A stretch of 64,000 bases of DNA from Embleya sp045207785. Its GTDB lineage: Bacteria > Actinomycetota > Actinomycetes > Streptomycetales > Streptomycetaceae. Below, piece by piece: positions 41,506-49,164 of this stretch. The position numbers and the translations under genes are program-made. The stretch's first letter is position 1; every line of letters starts with the position of its first letter. The stretch spans positions 4,092,001 through 4,156,000 of the forward strand of contig NZ_CP108776.1 in the NCBI RefSeq assembly GCF_045207785.1, given 5' to 3'. The notes beneath the pieces are model-generated. The model saw nothing but the letters and a program-made list of their open reading frames with translations, was not told the origin of the DNA and did no database searches.

Positions 41506-42429
41506 TCAGCGGCCGGCGAGCACCTTGTCGAACACCCGCCTGGCCTCGGCGAAGAACGCGGGCGCGTGCTTCGGGCCGGTACAGAACACCTGGATCGGCA
41601 GGTGCACGGCGGTCGCGCCGGCGGCGATCACCTCGGTCGCGCCGGCCATGGTGCGGGCCAGGTCGAACCGACCCGCGTCGTCCTTGACCATCGGCAGCGG
41701 GCCCTGCACGCCCAGTGCCCGAGGGTCGCGGCCCGCGGCGGCGAGCGCCTCGCGGATGCGGAGCACGTCGCGGGCCATGTCGGCGGTGGACAGGCCCATG
41801 ATCGGGATCCAGCCGTCGCCGCTGTGCACGATCCGGTCCAGGTTGCGCTTGTTGAGCGTGCCGCCGATCCACAGCGGTACGCCGCCGGCCTGCACCGGCC
41901 GCGGCGAGCAGTACGTGTCGGTGAAGGTGACCGTCTCGGACGCGAACGACGCGGGCAGGTTCGTCCACAGCGCCTTGCACGCCGCGAGCGTGTCGGTGAG
42001 CAACCGCCCGCGCGCGTCCCAGTCGAGCCCGGCCGCGTCGTACTCCTCGCGCTGCCACCCGGTGGCCACGCCCAGTTCGAGCCGGCCGCCGGAGATCTGA
42101 TCGAGTGTGGCGGCGGTCTTCGCGAGCAGCGCGGCGCCGCGCAGCGGGGCGACCAGGATGCCGGTCGCCAGGCGCACGTTCGAGGTCACCGCGGCGATCG
42201 CGGCGAGCAGTGTGAGCGGCTCGGGCCAGGCGGCCTCGGGCGGCGTCGGGAAGCGGCCCCACGTGTAGTTCTGCGTGTTCGGGCCCATCACGACGTGATC
42301 GACGAGCACGATCCGGTCGATCCCCGCGTCGTCGGCCGCCCGGCCGACGTCCACGAAGCCGCGCCAGTCGCCGGCGGGCCAGTCGCCGAAGTTCGGCAGA
42401 CCGATGGAAAGTTGGACGTCAGTGGTCAT
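41506..42429 (-). CDS. LLM-class F420-dependent oxidoreductase
   Basis: 307 aa. Luciferase-like monooxygenase fold: VQLSIGLPNFGDW at the start, DHVVMGPNTQ, GILVAPLRG, SGGRLELGVATGWQREEY, and VPLWIGGTLNKRNLDRI. This resembles actinobacterial F420-dependent LLM proteins (TIGR03619-like). It forms a minus-strand pair with the SDR upstream, 88 nt apart, and both may act on one substrate. Substrate unknown. Confidence 0.88.
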   Translation of the reverse strand: MTTDVQLSIGLPNFGDWPAGDWRGFVDVGRAADDAGIDRIVLVDHVVMGPNTQNYTWGRFPTPPEAAWPEPLTLLAAIAAVTSNVRLATGILVAPLRGAALLAKTAATLDQISGGRLELGVATGWQREEYDAAGLDWDARGRLLTDTLAACKALWTNLPASFASETVTFTDTYCSPRPVQAGGVPLWIGGTLNKRNLDRIVHSGDGWIPIMGLSTADMARDVLRIREALAAAGRDPRALGVQGPLPMVKDDAGRFDLARTMAGATEVIAAGATAVHLPIQVFCTGPKHAPAFFAEARRVFDKVLAGR

Positions 42430-42517
42430 CTGAGACTCCGTCGAATCGAGGGCGAGGCGGGGGGAGGCGGGGAGGGACGGGGCGGGAAAGGGCCGGGGCA
42501 GGCGACGCGACGGCCGA

Positions 42518-43369
42518 TCAGGAGCCGTGGGCGTACGGATCGCGTCCCGCGATCGCCGCGTCGATCACGGCATCGCCGAGCGCGGCCCGCGCGTACTTCT
42601 CGAACGACGGCGCGCGGCGCAACTCGTTGCCGCCGTCCACCGCGATGCTCTGGCCGGTGGTCCACGACGACTCGGGGCCGGCGAGGTGGCGGACCGCCTC
42701 GGCGATGTCCGCGGGCACGCCGGTGCGGCCGAGCGGCTTGTTCGCGAGGAAGCGCGCGATCATCTCGTCGTCGCGGAAGATCCGGGCCTCCTCGTGCGAC
42801 CTCACCAGCCCGGGGCGGACCGCGTTGACCCGCACGCCGGCCGCGCCCAACTCGTCGGCGGCGGCCCGGACCAGGGCTTCGAGGCCGGCCTTGCCCGCCG
42901 CGTAGCCGCTCAGGAACGGCATGGTCAGCTTGGCCGCCGTCGAGGACACGCACACGATCGCGCCGCCGCCGCGCGCCGCGATCACGGGCGCGGCGTACTT
43001 GATCGCGAGGAACGCGCTGTGCGTGTTGCGGTACAGGTCGGCCAGGAACGCGTCGTCGTCCATCGCGAGGATCGGCGCGGTGGTTCCGCCGCCCACGGTC
43101 GCGACGCAGACGGCCAGCTCGGGGCCCGCCGCGCGGACGGCGGCGCGCACCCCGTCGGCCGTGCACGCGTCGGCCGGCACGGACCGCACCTCGGTCCCGG
43201 CCGGCGCCGCGGCGCGCAGCCGCTCGGCCGTCGCGGCGAGCGCGTCCGGGCGTCGTGCGGTGAGCGTCACCGAGCACCCGTCGCGCAGCAGCCGCGCCGC
43301 GCACGCGGAGCCGATGCCGCCGCTGCCGCCGGTGACCAGGGCCATCCGACCGGCCAGGGATTCGGGCAT
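42518..43369 (-). CDS. Short-chain dehydrogenase/reductase
   Basis: 283 aa. Cofactor motif VTGGSGGIGSA near residue 13, the NNAG-equivalent CVATVGGG near 90, a Ser (VSSTA) near 140, and the catalytic YAAGK near 155; C-terminal DGGNELR. It is therefore a classical NAD(P)H oxidoreductase. It is divergent from marR (43488), with two dyads between them, so it is probably a MarR target, together with the LLM enzyme downstream. Confidence 0.92.
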   Translation of the reverse strand: MPESLAGRMALVTGGSGGIGSACAARLLRDGCSVTLTARRPDALAATAERLRAAAPAGTEVRSVPADACTADGVRAAVRAAGPELAVCVATVGGGTTAPILAMDDDAFLADLYRNTHSAFLAIKYAAPVIAARGGGAIVCVSSTAAKLTMPFLSGYAAGKAGLEALVRAAADELGAAGVRVNAVRPGLVRSHEEARIFRDDEMIARFLANKPLGRTGVPADIAEAVRHLAGPESSWTTGQSIAVDGGNELRRAPSFEKYARAALGDAVIDAAIAGRDPYAHGS

Positions 43370-43407
43370 GGGACGAGTCCTCCGTTGTGCCGACGGGAGC
43401 TGACAGG

Positions 43408-43426
43408 AGCTGACGGCACGTCAGCT
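43408..43426. promoter_or_regulatory. Dyad upstream of the SDR gene
   Basis: AGCTGAC-GGCAC-GTCAGCT, perfect 7-bp arms, 39 nt from the SDR start. The left half is part of a direct repeat, GGAGCTGAC twice (43396-43404 and 43406-43414). Confidence 0.5.
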
Positions 43427-43436
43427 TCCGTCAGAC

Positions 43437-43465
43437 GTTACACCTCGAATCATTCGAGTTGTAAC
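43437..43465. promoter_or_regulatory. MarR-type operator overlapping the marR promoter
   Basis: A 29-bp dyad: GTTACA-C-CTCGAA, centre TCA, TTCGAG-T-TGTAAC, with only one mismatched pair. It covers TTCGAG, which sits 17 nt before the -10 box TAGAGT (43476-43481). The length and symmetry fit a MarR dimer, and the site suits autorepression plus control of the divergent SDR. Confidence 0.7.
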
Positions 43466-43487
43466 GAAGTTCGGCTAGAGTGTGGCG

Positions 43488-43904
43488 ATGACCACGGGGG
43501 AGGCAGAGCTGCCGGGATTGACCGCGCTGCTCTACGAAGCGACCGCCCGGCTCGACGCGCACTTCGCCGCGTGCGCCGTGGCCGTCGGCCTGACCGCGTC
43601 CCAGGCGAACGCGGTGCACGAACTGGCCGAGCCGCTCGGCATGCGCGAACTGGGCCGGCGGATGTGCTGCGAACCGCCCAACGTGACCTTCGTGGTGGAC
43701 CGCCTGGAGGAGCGCGGCCTGGTCGAGCGCCGGCCGCATCCCGGCGACCGCCGGGCCAAGCTGATCGCGCTGACCCCGACCGGCGCCGAGCTGCGGACGC
43801 GCCTGTTCGCGGGCCTCGCCGCGGACCCGCCGCTGTCCGGGCTGCCGGACGCCGACCGGCGCGCGCTGCGCGTACTGCTGCATCGGGCGCTGACCGGGAA
43901 CTGA
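43488..43904 (+). CDS. MarR-family transcriptional regulator
   Basis: 138 aa from ATG 43488; GTG 43482 is in frame but lies in the -10 region. Winged-helix core: MRELGRRMCCEPPNVTFVVD recognition helix near residue 55, then RLEERGLVERRPHPGDRRAKLIALTP, the wing and the DRR motif. MarR proteins bind as dimers to dyads such as the one upstream and are released by small phenolic or lipophilic ligands. The promoter layout suggests a leaderless transcript. Likely represses itself and the SDR-LLM pair. Confidence 0.92.
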   Translation: MTTGEAELPGLTALLYEATARLDAHFAACAVAVGLTASQANAVHELAEPLGMRELGRRMCCEPPNVTFVVDRLEERGLVERRPHPGDRRAKLIALTPTGAELRTRLFAGLAADPPLSGLPDADRRALRVLLHRALTGN

Positions 43905-44111
43905 CCGCGACCGACCGGGCCGACCGGCACCCCGGAGCCCGCAGGCGCGATGAATGGCCCGGGGGCGTGCGACACGTGTCGATCCTTTCCGGCCGTCGGT
44001 CCGGTTGATCGTCGGTGACCCTGGTCCTCCTTGACCGAGCCCACTAATCTGACGCCCCATCAGGAAGTATGGCGCCGCCCACCGGGGCGGTGCCGGGGAC
44101 AGGAGAACGGC

Positions 44112-45092
44112 ATGGCTGTATTCGCGCTGCGTTTCGACTTCCGCAATCCGGCCTTCGCCGGGACCGCCATGGGGGAGCGCTACGCCGCGGCACTCGACAT
44201 GGTCGAGTGGGCCGACGAGCGCGGATTCTTCATGGTCACGCTGTCCGAGCACCACGGCTTCGCCGACGGATACCTGCCCGCCCCGCTCCAGTTCGCGGCC
44301 GCGATCACCGCGCGCAGCAAGAACATGGGCGTCACGATCGCGGCGATACCCGCGCCGCTGCACGACCCGCTGCACCTGGCCGAGGAACTCGCGGTGGTCG
44401 ATCTGCTGAGCCAGGGCCGGGTCAACGTCGTGCTCACCAACGGCTACGTCGACTCCGAGTTCGCGATGTACGACGTGCCGATGAAGGAGCGCGTCAAGCG
44501 CACCGTCGAGACCGTCGAGACGCTGCGCAAGGCGTGGACGGGCGAGGAGTTCGAGTACCGCGGTCGCACCGTGCGGGTGACCCCCGCGCCGTTCCAGCGC
44601 GGCGGCCCGCCGATCATCCTCGGCGGCAGCGTGGAGGCCGCCGCCCGCCGGGCCGCTCGCATCGCGGACGGGTTCATGCCGTCCAATCCGGGGATCTGGG
44701 AGTTCTACCGGGACGAGAAGATCAAGCTCGGCGAGGAGGACCCGGGTCCCTACTTCGGCGGCGACACCAGCTTCTTCCACCTGTCGAACGACCCCGACAA
44801 GGACTGGGACCGGATCGCGCCGCACGCGCTGCACGAGGTCAACGCCTACGGCGAGACGATGGCCAGGGCCGGCACCTCCGGCGCGGGCGGCTACGCGAGC
44901 GTCACCGACGCCGACGAGCTGCGGGCGGGCGGCCAGTACCGGGTGATCACGCCGGAGACGCTGGTCGCCGAACTCAAGGCCCAGGGCGACGCCGCGTTCG
45001 CGATCCTGCACCCGATGATGGGCGGCATCCCGCCGAAGCTCGCGTGGGAGAGCCTGCACCTGTTCGAGAACGAGGTCCTGCCGAACCTGTAG
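44112..45092 (+). CDS. LLM-class flavin-dependent oxidoreductase
   Basis: 326 aa from ATG 44112, preceded by AGGAGA. Luciferase-like fold: FALRFDFRNPAFAG, EWADERGFFMVTLSEHHG (conserved His pair), DLLSQGRVNVVLTNGYVDSEF, and PPIILGGSVEAAARRAARIADGF. It is downstream of marR in the same direction, about 200 nt away, with its own Shine-Dalgarno. It is a second LLM enzyme, distinct from the one at 41506, and could be part of the same regulon. Substrate unknown. Confidence 0.9.
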   Translation: MAVFALRFDFRNPAFAGTAMGERYAAALDMVEWADERGFFMVTLSEHHGFADGYLPAPLQFAAAITARSKNMGVTIAAIPAPLHDPLHLAEELAVVDLLSQGRVNVVLTNGYVDSEFAMYDVPMKERVKRTVETVETLRKAWTGEEFEYRGRTVRVTPAPFQRGGPPIILGGSVEAAARRAARIADGFMPSNPGIWEFYRDEKIKLGEEDPGPYFGGDTSFFHLSNDPDKDWDRIAPHALHEVNAYGETMARAGTSGAGGYASVTDADELRAGGQYRVITPETLVAELKAQGDAAFAILHPMMGGIPPKLAWESLHLFENEVLPNL

Positions 45093-45114
45093 GCCGCGCC
45101 CACGCGCCGTGACC

Positions 45115-45146
45115 GCCCCGGGTGTCCCTGTCGGGTCACCCGGGGC
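45115..45146. terminator. Bidirectional terminator between convergent genes
   Basis: Perfect 10-bp stem GCCCCGGGTG / CACCCGGGGC, 12-nt loop, between stops at 45092 (+) and 45148 (-). Confidence 0.75.
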
Positions 45147-45147
45147 C

Positions 45148-45909
45148 TCACCTGCTCGGCGCCCCCGCGAGGAAGTCCTTGGTGTGGTCCCACCATGTGC
45201 GCCGGTCGGGCGGGAAGCGGCGGAGCGAGCGGGCGAGCATGGTGTCCGCGTGCGGTGAGGTCCGGCCGGGGCCCTCCTTGTAGCGCCAGCGCGCCCACGG
45301 CGAGTCCGGCTTGGCGATCCGCATCGCCGAGACCATCGCGACGAACGGTACGAACACCCCGATCAGCCCGGTCGCGACCTTCCCCTTGGCCAGCGCGCAC
45401 AGCGCGAAGGCCAGGTTGAACATGACGATCACGGCGGCCACCGGCTTGCTCTCGGCGTCGCCGAGCCCGAGCGGGTTGGCGCCGACGAACAGCAGCACGC
45501 CCATCGCGGCGGTGATCAGCACCGCGTCGACCGACTTGCGGCCGTCCTTGGACCAGTACACGTCGTCCAGGTGCACGAGCAGCGCGAACTCGTCGAGCGT
45601 CAGGGCCGCCCCCATGCCGAACAGCCCGGCGAGCACCTGGCGCCACACGCCGCCCGGCTCGTACGCGAACTCCAGCGCGCCCGCGATCAGCATCAGGAAG
45701 ATTCCGTACACCTGGTGGTGCACGTGTACTTGGCCGACGACCATGTTGCGGAACGGGCCCTTGCCCGCGCGGATCAGCCGGGTGATGAGTCGGGTCACCG
45801 CGAACGTCAAAACGAACGCGAAGAGCATCCAGCCCACGCCGTGCGGACCGTCCTCCTGGGTCTCACTGGCGAGCCGGGTCGTGGTCGAGATCCAGCCGAG
45901 GTCGTGCAC
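45148..45909 (-). CDS. Integral membrane protein of unknown function
   Basis: 253 aa from GTG 45909; upstream in-frame sequence is Arg-rich and unlikely to be translated. At least six hydrophobic segments, including FAFVLTFAVTRLITRLI, GIFLMLIAGALEFAY, SVDAVLITAAMGVLLFVGAN, AAVIVMFNLAFALCALA and VATGLIGVFVPFVAMVSAM. A conserved-looking VGQVHVHHQVYG motif and LDEFALLVHLDDVYW carry His and Asp residues at the membrane edge, hinting at a metal-dependent enzyme. Not recognised beyond 'actinobacterial membrane protein'. Confidence 0.75.
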   Translation of the reverse strand: MHDLGWISTTTRLASETQEDGPHGVGWMLFAFVLTFAVTRLITRLIRAGKGPFRNMVVGQVHVHHQVYGIFLMLIAGALEFAYEPGGVWRQVLAGLFGMGAALTLDEFALLVHLDDVYWSKDGRKSVDAVLITAAMGVLLFVGANPLGLGDAESKPVAAVIVMFNLAFALCALAKGKVATGLIGVFVPFVAMVSAMRIAKPDSPWARWRYKEGPGRTSPHADTMLARSLRRFPPDRRTWWDHTKDFLAGAPSR

Positions 45910-46037
45910 GCACCGTCCCAAATCGATTTTCCGACGTGCCGAGGATTGTCCATGATCGAATGAGGCCGACGCCGCCGGCGCGCGATCCGCGCGGCGGCGA
46001 TCCGGATCGCATCGAGACATCGAGACTAGGAACACGC

Positions 46038-46916
46038 ATGGCGCTGCCCACAACCTCCACCGCGGTGACCTTCCCCGCGGGCGCGACGACCGGCGGTTCG
46101 CCGGTCCTGGCCGCGCCCGTGCTGCCGGACGGGCGGCCCGCGCTCGTGGTGGCCGAGACGCCGTTCCACCCGCTCGACCACACCTGGCCGGACCAGCCGG
46201 CGGACACCGGCGTCGTGCGGGTGGGCGGCGTGGAACTCGCGGTGGTGGACTGCGTGACCGGCGCGGTGGGCCCCGACGGGACCTTCGCGGTGGCCGAGGA
46301 GATCCCCGTGCGGCGCGGTGACGAGGAGTGGGCGTGGCTCGCGCTGCACGTCCTGGACGCGGTTCCGGGGGACCCGGCCGACCTGGTGGGCGCGCCCGCC
46401 GAGCTGGTCGTGGACGCCGAGCGCCGGGCCGCGCTCAGCGCCGCGCACACCTCGTGCCACATCCTGGCCTTCGCGCTCAACGCCGTGCTCGCGCCGCGCT
46501 GGCGCAAGGAGGTCCGGACCGACAGCCTCGGTCGCCCCGACTTCGACAACCTCGCGATCACCCGTTCCCGGATGGACGAAAGCGGCAGCCGCGACGACTA
46601 CCGGATCGGCAAGTCGCTGCGCAAGAAGGGCTTCACCGCCGACGACCTGGAAGCCGACCTGCCCGGCATCCGCGACGAGGTCGAGGCGCTGCTCGCACAA
46701 TGGCTGAAAACCGACGCCGAGGTCCGCATCGAGGTCCCCGGCCCGGCGCTCACCGCGCGCCGGGTGTGGCACTGCGGGCTTCCGGACGGCGACGCGCACG
46801 TCGCGTGCGGGGGATCGCACCTGGGCCGGCTCGGCGAACTGCGGAGTCTGGCGATCGAGCTGACCATGGACGGGGACGGCGGACTCGTCGCCCTGACCCG
46901 ACCCGAGCGCGCCTGA
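46038..46916 (+). CDS. AlaX-like alanyl-tRNA editing protein
   Basis: 292 aa from ATG 46038. Zinc-site motifs of the AlaRS/ThrRS editing (SAD) domain: HTSCH near residue 138 and CGGSHLG near 258, the HxxxH and CxxxH pair that deacylates Ser- or Gly-tRNA-Ala. The N-terminal about 110 residues form a beta-rich domain like the AlaX-M type. The segment between the motifs (RWRKEVRTDSLGRPDFDN) differs from classic AlaX, so the activity may be on another substrate. It is divergent from the membrane protein. Confidence 0.75.
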   Translation: MALPTTSTAVTFPAGATTGGSPVLAAPVLPDGRPALVVAETPFHPLDHTWPDQPADTGVVRVGGVELAVVDCVTGAVGPDGTFAVAEEIPVRRGDEEWAWLALHVLDAVPGDPADLVGAPAELVVDAERRAALSAAHTSCHILAFALNAVLAPRWRKEVRTDSLGRPDFDNLAITRSRMDESGSRDDYRIGKSLRKKGFTADDLEADLPGIRDEVEALLAQWLKTDAEVRIEVPGPALTARRVWHCGLPDGDAHVACGGSHLGRLGELRSLAIELTMDGDGGLVALTRPERA

Positions 46917-47193
46917 GCGGCACCGCGGCCCGACCGACGCTCCCGCAGGCCGGGACCGAGCCCGGAATCGGACCGGGGACCGAGCCCGAATCGGACCCGA
47001 TCCCGGAACGGAATCGGACCCGGCATCGAGCCCGGGATCGGACCCGGATCGGCTTCGGGCCGACCCCGGCTCGGCCCCGGGAACCGGTTCCGGAACGCGG
47101 GCGTTACCTTATGGAGGAATTTTCTTTGCCTAACCATGACCTGGTTGGGGGACCTCCGACGCCCGCCACCGCCCGTTCCGGGAGGCTCACGCC
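46917..47193 (+). other. Gap with degenerate ATCGGACC-type repeats
   Basis: 277 nt without a supported gene. From about 46,945 to 47,095 short units such as GAATCGGACC, GGGATCGGACCC and GACCGAGCCCG recur irregularly. The 3' end is suddenly AT-rich (GGAGGAATTTTCTTTGCC, 47114-47131) and probably contains the dedA promoter. A coding frame over this part has no good codon bias. Confidence 0.55.
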
Positions 47194-47916
47194 TTGAACA
47201 CCCTCGCCCTGGGTCCATCCTTCTTGGACCCCGACAAGCTGATCTCGACGTTCGGCCTCGTCGGCATTCTGGTGATCGTCTTCGCCGAGTCGGGGCTGCT
47301 GATCGGCTTCTTCCTGCCGGGCGACTCGCTGCTGTTCACCACGGGCCTGCTGGTCTCGGACGGCAAGTACATCTCGCAACCGTTGTGGCTGGTGTGCCTG
47401 CTCCTGTGGGCCGCGGCGGTGGTGGGCGACCAGGTCGGCTTCCTGTTCGGGCGCAAGGTGGGACCGTCGCTGTTCAACCGGCCCGACTCGAAGCTCTTCA
47501 AGCGCGAGAACGTCGAGAAGGCGCACGAGTTCTTCGAGAAGTACGGGCCGCGCTCGATCGTGCTGGCCCGGTTCGTGCCGATCGTGCGCACGTTCACGCC
47601 GATCGTCGCGGGCGTCGCCCGGATGAGGTACCGCACGTTCGTCGTCTACAACGTGATCGGCGGGCTGTTGTGGGCGTGCGGCGTTACGCTGCTCGGCCAC
47701 TCGCTGGGCCAGGTGTCGTTCGTTCGCGACAACATCGAGCTCATCCTGGTCGCGATCGTGCTGGTCTCGGTGATCCCGGTGGCGATCGAACTCCTGCGCG
47801 CCCGCGCGGCCAAGCGCAAGCGGGCCGCGGCACAGCCGCCGCAGCCCGTGTCCGGGCGGGGTCGACACCGTGCGGGTGACAGCCGGCCCGACGACGACCC
47901 GGGACACCGCGGCTGA
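47194..47916 (+). CDS. DedA-family membrane protein
   Basis: 240 aa, TTG start preceded by GGGAGG. DedA motifs: VFAESGLLIGFFLPGDSLLF near residue 27, GDQVGFLFGRKVGPSLF near 78, and FFEKYGPRSIVLARFVPIVR with the conserved Arg-Pro pair near 112. Four to six membrane segments and a C-terminal basic tail. DedA proteins move undecaprenyl phosphate or phospholipids across the membrane. The substrate here is not known. Confidence 0.93.
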   Translation: MNTLALGPSFLDPDKLISTFGLVGILVIVFAESGLLIGFFLPGDSLLFTTGLLVSDGKYISQPLWLVCLLLWAAAVVGDQVGFLFGRKVGPSLFNRPDSKLFKRENVEKAHEFFEKYGPRSIVLARFVPIVRTFTPIVAGVARMRYRTFVVYNVIGGLLWACGVTLLGHSLGQVSFVRDNIELILVAIVLVSVIPVAIELLRARAAKRKRAAAQPPQPVSGRGRHRAGDSRPDDDPGHRG

Positions 47917-47956
47917 GCCGTACGGGTTCGTGCCGAGCGCCAATAGAGTTCACGCC

Positions 47957-48895
47957 ATGCGCGCTCAACTTCTGGCCCGGGCAACCCTGCCGTCCCTGTG
48001 GAGCCTCGACCGCATCCCCGGCGCCGCGGCATGGCTCGCGCACGGCGTGGACGGTGCGCTCGTGGTGCTCGACGACTCGCTGACCGCCGTGCGGGAGGTG
48101 CGGCTGCCTGCCGACTGGAAGGGTGGCCACGCGGTCACCCCCGACCTCGGGCACTTCGTGGCCTCCGCCCCCGATCGGGTGGTCGTGCTCGACCCGGAGG
48201 GGCGCGAGGTGTGGTCCCACCCGCACGTGCCGTGGGAGGCCGAGGAGGCCGGCTCGTGCGCGGTCACCGCGGCCGGGGTCTGGGCGGTCGTCCGCACCGC
48301 CGAGGGTGACCGGTGCGTCCTGCTCGACGTCGCCGACGGCGCGCTTCGGGCGGCGTGGCCGCTGGATCCGGCCACCGTGGGCTCCGAACTGCTCCCGCAT
48401 CCCGACGGTGTGCACGTCGGCCTCGCCGCGTCGCACGCCGACGACGCGTACCGGATCTTTGTTCTCGCGGCGGATGCCCAGGACAAGCCCGTGGAGGTGC
48501 CGCCCGGGGACAACCGGGTGTTGACCGACATCCACACGTCCGGCCGGATGATGCTGACCACGCCGATCGAGGCAGGCCCGCTCGCGCTCGTGCGCTTCCC
48601 CGACGGGGCGGTGATAGCGGCGCGACAGGGCGAGCAGATCTTCCCGGACGAGGACGAGGTCTTCGACATCTACGCGGGCTTCCTGCGTCGCGACATCGTG
48701 CTCGCGGCCTCGTCGGGGGAGCGGCACGTGCTGTTCTCGGTGCCGGACCTGCGGCCGATCGCGGAGATCGAGTACCCCGAGGACGCGCCGCGCGAGTGGC
48801 TCGTGGTGCGTTCCGACGGCACGTGGCTGACCGCCGACTCGGAGTCGGGCACGGTCTGCACGTGGCGTCCGGAGCAGGTGCCGGCGACGGACTGA
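47957..48895 (+). CDS. Beta-propeller-like protein of unknown function
   Basis: 312 aa from ATG 47957. Repeated strand pairs such as DGALVVLDDSLTAVREVRLP, DRVVVLDPEGREVWSHPHVP, and the final DGTWLTADSESGTVCTWRPE resemble WD40/PQQ-type blades, about six in number. No signal peptide, so cytoplasmic. There is no Shine-Dalgarno; TAGAGT (47944-47949) lies 7 nt before the ATG, suggesting a leaderless transcript independent of dedA. Function unknown, probably a binding platform. Confidence 0.75.
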   Translation: MRAQLLARATLPSLWSLDRIPGAAAWLAHGVDGALVVLDDSLTAVREVRLPADWKGGHAVTPDLGHFVASAPDRVVVLDPEGREVWSHPHVPWEAEEAGSCAVTAAGVWAVVRTAEGDRCVLLDVADGALRAAWPLDPATVGSELLPHPDGVHVGLAASHADDAYRIFVLAADAQDKPVEVPPGDNRVLTDIHTSGRMMLTTPIEAGPLALVRFPDGAVIAARQGEQIFPDEDEVFDIYAGFLRRDIVLAASSGERHVLFSVPDLRPIAEIEYPEDAPREWLVVRSDGTWLTADSESGTVCTWRPEQVPATD

Positions 48896-48908
48896 GCGGA
48901 TCCCCCGA

Positions 48909-48963
48909 ACCCGTCGAACCCTCGAACCCGTCGGATCCTTTGAACTCGACGGGTTCGACGGGT
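48909..48963 (+). terminator. Nested hairpins after the propeller gene
   Basis: Arms ACCCGTCGAACCC (48909-48921) and GGGTTCGACGGGT (48950-48962) enclose a second possible stem GAACCCGTCG / CGACGGGTTC (48924-48933 with 48947-48956). The two share the right arm, so they compete. Either can end transcription. Confidence 0.6.
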
Positions 48964-49063
48964 CCGACCGACCTGTCGCCCGGTCGGACGGTCGCCGGGC
49001 CGCGGGGGGACTGTTGTTCGAGTCATCTCCAGTGAAATAAGCCCATTAGCGGGAAATATGTCG

Positions 49064-49100
49064 CACATGGTGCGCATGTGATCACGGGTCGTTAGCGTGA
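49064..49100. promoter_or_regulatory. Dyads before the NlpC/P60 gene
   Basis: CACATG-GTGCG-CATGTG (49064-49080) and TCACG-N9-CGTGA (49082-49100) lie 65-101 nt before the start codon in an AT-richer stretch. They may be regulator sites in the promoter of this wall-hydrolase gene. Confidence 0.4.
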
Positions 49101-49164
49101 GAGGACCTGCTCGGAATCGGAACGTCCGGTTCCCCTCGGTGCCCGCCGCTTGGAGGGAGACCGC

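Noticed and set aside
48980..49164. c-di-AMP (ydaO-type) riboswitch before the NlpC/P60 gene
   Set aside because: These riboswitches often precede such hydrolases, but the conserved core could not be found in this leader.
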